52,270 bases of DNA, taken from the NCBI GenBank assembly GCA_900552115.1, contig URYP01000002.1, positions 1 to 52,270 on the forward strand, read 5' to 3'. Both the position numbers and the translations under genes were made by a program. This document shows, piece after piece, positions 49,434-52,270 of this stretch. The stretch comes from an uncultured Oscillospiraceae bacterium. GTDB taxonomy: Bacteria; Bacillota; Clostridia; Oscillospirales; Acutalibacteraceae. Under the pieces are notes generated by a model. That model did not search any database and was not told where the DNA came from. It saw nothing but the letters and a program-made list of their open reading frames with translations. Each line of letters opens with the position of its first letter. The stretch's first letter is position 1.

Positions 49434-51674
49434 ATGGCTAAAAAAACGAAAAAGACACCGGTGATAGAAAAACTGCCGGACAACGCCCATATTGCGGGCG
49501 CGGGTCTGGTGGAGAGCCAGCGGATTACGGATACGCTGGAGACCAACTATATGCCCTACGCGATGAGCGTTATCATGTCCCGCGCCATCCCCGAAATTGA
49601 CGGGTTCAAGCCCTCCCACCGCAAGCTGCTGTATACCATGTACAAAATGGGGCTGTTGACCGGCGCGCGGACCAAATCCGCCAATATCGTGGGGTCCACC
49701 ATGAAACTCAATCCGCACGGCGACGCGGCGATTTACGAAACCATGGTGCGGATGTCCCGCGGCTACCAGGCCCTGCTGCATCCTTACGTGGATTCCAAGG
49801 GCAATTTTGGGCGGGCGTATTCCTCGGAAATGGAGTACGCTGCCTCCCGGTATACGGAGGCTAAGCTCGATCCCATCGCCGGCGAGCTGTTCCGGGATAT
49901 CGACAAGGACACGGTGGATTTTGTGGACAACTACGATGCCACCATGAAAGAGCCGACCCTGCTGCCGGTCAGTTTCCCCACCATCCTCGTCAACAACAAT
50001 ATGGGGATTGCGGTCGGTATGGCGAGCAATATCTGCTCGTTTAACCTGCAGGAGGTCTGCGACACCACCATCGCCCTGATTAAAGATGAAGAACACGACA
50101 TCCTGTCGACCCTGAAAGCGCCCGATTTCCCCGGCGGCGGTCAAATTATTTATAACCGCGACGAACTCGATAAAATCTATCGCACCGGGCGGGGCAGCGT
50201 CAAGGTGCGCGCCGTGTACCAATACGATAAAGACGCGAACTGTATCGATATCACTCAAATCGCCTCTACCACCACGGTCGAGGCGATCATATCCAAACTG
50301 GCCGACCTGGTAAAGAACGGACGCGTGCGGGAAATTGCCGACGTGCGCAATGAGATTGGCCTGGAGGGGCTGAAGATCACCATTGACCTCAAGCGCGGCG
50401 TCGATCCGGACAAGCTGATGACCCGCCTGTTTGCCATGACACCCCTGCAGGATAATTATTCCTGCAATTTCAACATCCTGATTGCTGGCGTACCGCGGGT
50501 CATGGGCGTACGGGAAATCCTCGACGAGTGGATCGCGTTTCGCACGGAATGCATCCGCCGCCGGGTGTATTTCGACTTGTCCAAAGCCAGGGATAAGCTG
50601 CACCTGCTCAACGGCCTGGCCAAAATCCTGCTGGATATCGATAAGGCCATTGCCATTATCCGATCGACGGAGGAAGAGTCGGAGGTTATCCCCAACCTGA
50701 TGATCGGCTTTGGAATCGACGAGATTCAGGCCGAGTATGTGGCGGAGATCCGCTTGCGTCATCTCAACCGGGAATATATCCTCAAGCGGACGCAGGAAAT
50801 CGAAAAACTGGAAAAAGACATCGCCGAGATGGAGGACCTGCTGAGCAGCGCTGCCAAACTCCGCCGGGTGATGATCGGGGAACTGCAGGAGGTCTCCAAA
50901 AAATTTGGACAGCCGCGCCGCAGCGAATTGATTTATGCGGCGGATATCCTCACGGCGGAGGAAGTAAGGGAAGAAATTCCGGACTATCCCTGTACGTTTT
51001 TCTTTACAGCCGGCGGCTATTTTAAAAAAATCACGCCGCAGTCCCTGCGCATGAGCGGCGAGCACAAGCTAAAAGAAGGGGATGTCATAGCGCAGACGGT
51101 GGAAGCGTCCAATAATCGGGACCTGTTGTTTTTCAGTAGCGGCGGGACCGTTTACAAAGCGAAAGCGTCGGATTTTGGCGATACCAAAGCCAGCGCGATG
51201 GGGGATTATGTACCAACCAAGTTGGAGTTTGACGAGGGTGAAACCGCGATCCATATGGTCGTGACCACCGACTACAGCGGCTACCTGCTGTTCTTCTTTG
51301 AAAACGGCAAGGCCGCCAAGGTGGAGCTGGCCGCCTACGCGACCAAAACCAACCGCCGCAAATTGGTCGGTGCCTATTCGGACAAATCGCCACTGGTGGC
51401 GATCGTGCATATTACGGAGGATCAGGAATTCATGCTGACAGCGTCCAGCGGCCGCCGGTTGCTGGCGCATTCGGGAGCTATCGCTCCCAAAAGTACCCGC
51501 AGTACCCAGGGCGTACAGGTAATGACCCTGAAACGAAACGCGGTTTTGCAGGAGGTAAAGCCCTTTCGGGAGGATATGGTGACCAAACCGGCTCGTTACC
51601 GCACCAAATCGCTGCCGGCGGCCGGCGCGATGCCGCTGGCGGAGGATATCGGCGAGCAGCTGACGCTGGAATAA
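49434..51674 (+). CDS. Divergent type IIA topoisomerase subunit A (GyrA/ParC-like)
   Basis: A 746-residue breakage-reunion subunit. The active-site Tyr140 lies in AASRYTEAKL; LNPHGDAAIYETMVRM (92-107) corresponds to the quinolone-determining region, with Ala98 at the E. coli Ser83 position and Glu102 at Asp87. PKLKP-type GFKPSHRKLLYTMY is conserved. The C-terminal region from about 500 is a beta-pinwheel of reduced length without a GyrA box (QRRGGKG-like), arguing for ParC-type decatenation rather than supercoiling. A GGGGGATATAGT site precedes the start. It is translated with the preceding subunit-B gene. Confidence 0.9.
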   Translation: MAKKTKKTPVIEKLPDNAHIAGAGLVESQRITDTLETNYMPYAMSVIMSRAIPEIDGFKPSHRKLLYTMYKMGLLTGARTKSANIVGSTMKLNPHGDAAIYETMVRMSRGYQALLHPYVDSKGNFGRAYSSEMEYAASRYTEAKLDPIAGELFRDIDKDTVDFVDNYDATMKEPTLLPVSFPTILVNNNMGIAVGMASNICSFNLQEVCDTTIALIKDEEHDILSTLKAPDFPGGGQIIYNRDELDKIYRTGRGSVKVRAVYQYDKDANCIDITQIASTTTVEAIISKLADLVKNGRVREIADVRNEIGLEGLKITIDLKRGVDPDKLMTRLFAMTPLQDNYSCNFNILIAGVPRVMGVREILDEWIAFRTECIRRRVYFDLSKARDKLHLLNGLAKILLDIDKAIAIIRSTEEESEVIPNLMIGFGIDEIQAEYVAEIRLRHLNREYILKRTQEIEKLEKDIAEMEDLLSSAAKLRRVMIGELQEVSKKFGQPRRSELIYAADILTAEEVREEIPDYPCTFFFTAGGYFKKITPQSLRMSGEHKLKEGDVIAQTVEASNNRDLLFFSSGGTVYKAKASDFGDTKASAMGDYVPTKLEFDEGETAIHMVVTTDYSGYLLFFFENGKAAKVELAAYATKTNRRKLVGAYSDKSPLVAIVHITEDQEFMLTASSGRRLLAHSGAIAPKSTRSTQGVQVMTLKRNAVLQEVKPFREDMVTKPARYRTKSLPAAGAMPLAEDIGEQLTLE

Positions 51675-51705
51675 ACGGCACCGGCGCCGGGAAATCCATA
51701 AAAAG

Positions 51706-51746
51706 AAGCCGTTTACCAACAAAGGACGGTCGTCGGTAAACGGCTT
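51706..51746 (+). terminator. Possible terminator after the topoisomerase operon
   Basis: AAGCCGTTTACC (51706-51717) pairs perfectly with 51735-51746 across a 17-nt loop; no T run follows, so termination is doubtful. Confidence 0.4.
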
Positions 51747-51857
51747 GGCACATAGAAACCGCAAACGCCTTTGGATTTCTTGTGCAGGAATAGTATGGGC
51801 GTTCTGCCAGAGGATATGCACTGGCTCACAAAAAAACCAAAAAAAATAAAAATCGGC

Positions 51858-51889
51858 TTGCAATCCGGCGGCGGTTATGCTACTATAAT
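51858..51889 (+). promoter_or_regulatory. Promoter of secG
   Basis: TTGCAA (51858-51863), 17 bp, TACTAT (51881-51886); a TATAAT overlaps at 51884-51889. About 40 nt separate it from the start codon. Confidence 0.65.
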
Positions 51890-51928
51890 AAGGCTTATGA
51901 TCTTTTGGAAACTGTTGGAGGTAACGAC

Positions 51929-52261
51929 ATGTCTGTTTGGGAGATTATTATCGGTGCGGTTTTGATCGTGCTGTCTATTGTTATTATCGGTGTGGTTCTG
52001 CTTCAGGAAGGCCGCCAGGCGAACCTGGGCGCAATCAACGGCGCGGCCGATGCCTTTATGGAAAAGGGCCGGGCCCGTACGCTGGACGCGGTTCTCAGCC
52101 GCTGGACAAAAGTCATTATGATTGTGTTTTTTGTGCTGGTGTTTGCCGGCATGCTGGTGACGCATTATCTCCCGGCGTCGTCCTCCGGTTCCGGCTCGAC
52201 CGGTTCGACCACCACAACCACTTCGGCGAGTACGACGACGACCACGACAGCGGCCAAATAA
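51929..52261 (+). CDS. secG: Preprotein translocase subunit SecG with Thr-rich tail
   Basis: A 110-residue membrane protein of the SecYEG channel. Two helices lie at about residues 3-23 (IIIGAVLIVLSIVIIGVVLL, then QEGRQANLGAINGAADAF) and 52-74 (KVIMIVFFVLVFAGMLV), separated by the family's conserved Gln-Glu-Gly/Gly-Ala loop. The last about 30 residues are Ser/Gly then Thr-rich (SSSGSGSTGSTTTTT), longer than usual SecG (about 75-80). Start ATG 51929 has GGAGG 7 nt upstream. In this clade an RNase R gene often follows secG, but the window ends here. Confidence 0.9.
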   Translation: MSVWEIIIGAVLIVLSIVIIGVVLLQEGRQANLGAINGAADAFMEKGRARTLDAVLSRWTKVIMIVFFVLVFAGMLVTHYLPASSSGSGSTGSTTTTTSASTTTTTTAAK

Positions 52262-52270
52262 GTACAGTAT

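Noticed and set aside
49371..51065. 564-codon minus-strand frame
   Set aside because: Opposite the GyrA/ParC-like gene; no ribosome site and no protein-like features.
1..52270. CRISPR arrays, insertion sequences, tRNA or rRNA genes
   Set aside because: No regularly spaced repeats, transposase motifs, terminal inverted repeats flanked by target duplications, or tRNA/rRNA consensus stretches were seen.

Overview
The window looks like a chromosomal segment of a spore-forming Clostridia (Bacillota), most likely from the Oscillospiraceae/Ruminococcaceae side. The evidence is spo0A directly downstream of spoIVB, spoVT, spoVB, a SpoIID-like cluster, a dockerin-bearing secreted protein, TTG/GTG starts with strong Shine-Dalgarno sites, and a divergent second gyrase/topoisomerase IV pair. 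I see no rRNA, tRNA, CRISPR array, insertion sequence or prophage gene.

Layout. 1-1902: an ABC-F ribosome-protection gene behind a structured leader with an intrinsic terminator (attenuator). 1940-3376 (minus): a lipoprotein NagZ-type glycosidase. 3511-24592: one large plus-strand exopolysaccharide/capsule locus. It opens with a clear sigma-A promoter and closes with an intrinsic terminator. It encodes amino-sugar synthesis, an initiating phosphoglycosyl transferase, a PIG-L/WbqC/DegT-like decoration module, an HpcH/HpaI aldolase, six glycosyltransferases, a Wzy-like polymerase, a Wzx-like flippase, a pyruvyl transferase, a WecC-like dehydrogenase and the CapE-CapF-CapG pathway to UDP-L-FucNAc. 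No Wzc/CpsCD-type chain-length or tyrosine kinase genes are present here. 24783-28811: spoVT, a small XRE regulator, a DedA membrane protein and an OmpR/histidine kinase pair. 29006-33133: a MerR-family regulator divergent from a secreted FAD-dependent oxidoreductase with dockerin, separated by a textbook 19-bp-spacer MerR-type promoter. 33197-37895: a SLOG-domain protein, spoIVB, spo0A and a B12-binding radical SAM protein. 37927-42463 (minus): a probable sporulation operon (acidic protein, SpoIID-like peptidoglycan-binding protein, small peptidoglycan-binding protein, spoVB) behind a candidate sigma-E promoter. 42581-47276: citrate synthase, a zinc-ribbon/proline-rich membrane protein, an unknown membrane protein and gap. 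47317-52261: a GyrB/ParE-like and GyrA/ParC-like pair with unusual motif residues, then secG with a threonine-rich tail.

How the parts work together. The polysaccharide locus reads as a Wzx/Wzy-dependent pathway: a PglC-type enzyme loads the first sugar phosphate on undecaprenyl phosphate, glycosyltransferases extend it, Wzx flips the unit and Wzy polymerises it. Much of the rest is sporulation machinery: the master regulator (Spo0A), the forespore signalling protease (SpoIVB), a late forespore regulator (SpoVT), a lipid-II/PG-precursor flippase-like protein (SpoVB) and peptidoglycan-binding proteins.

Limits. Everything is by eye; names of families are from motif recognition, start sites from Shine-Dalgarno inspection, and promoter/operator calls from consensus matching. 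No unambiguous new defence or mobile system is visible. The most distinctive items are the ABC-F leader, the MerR-type promoter with its dockerin oxidoreductase, the divergent topoisomerase pair and the SpoIID-like operon.
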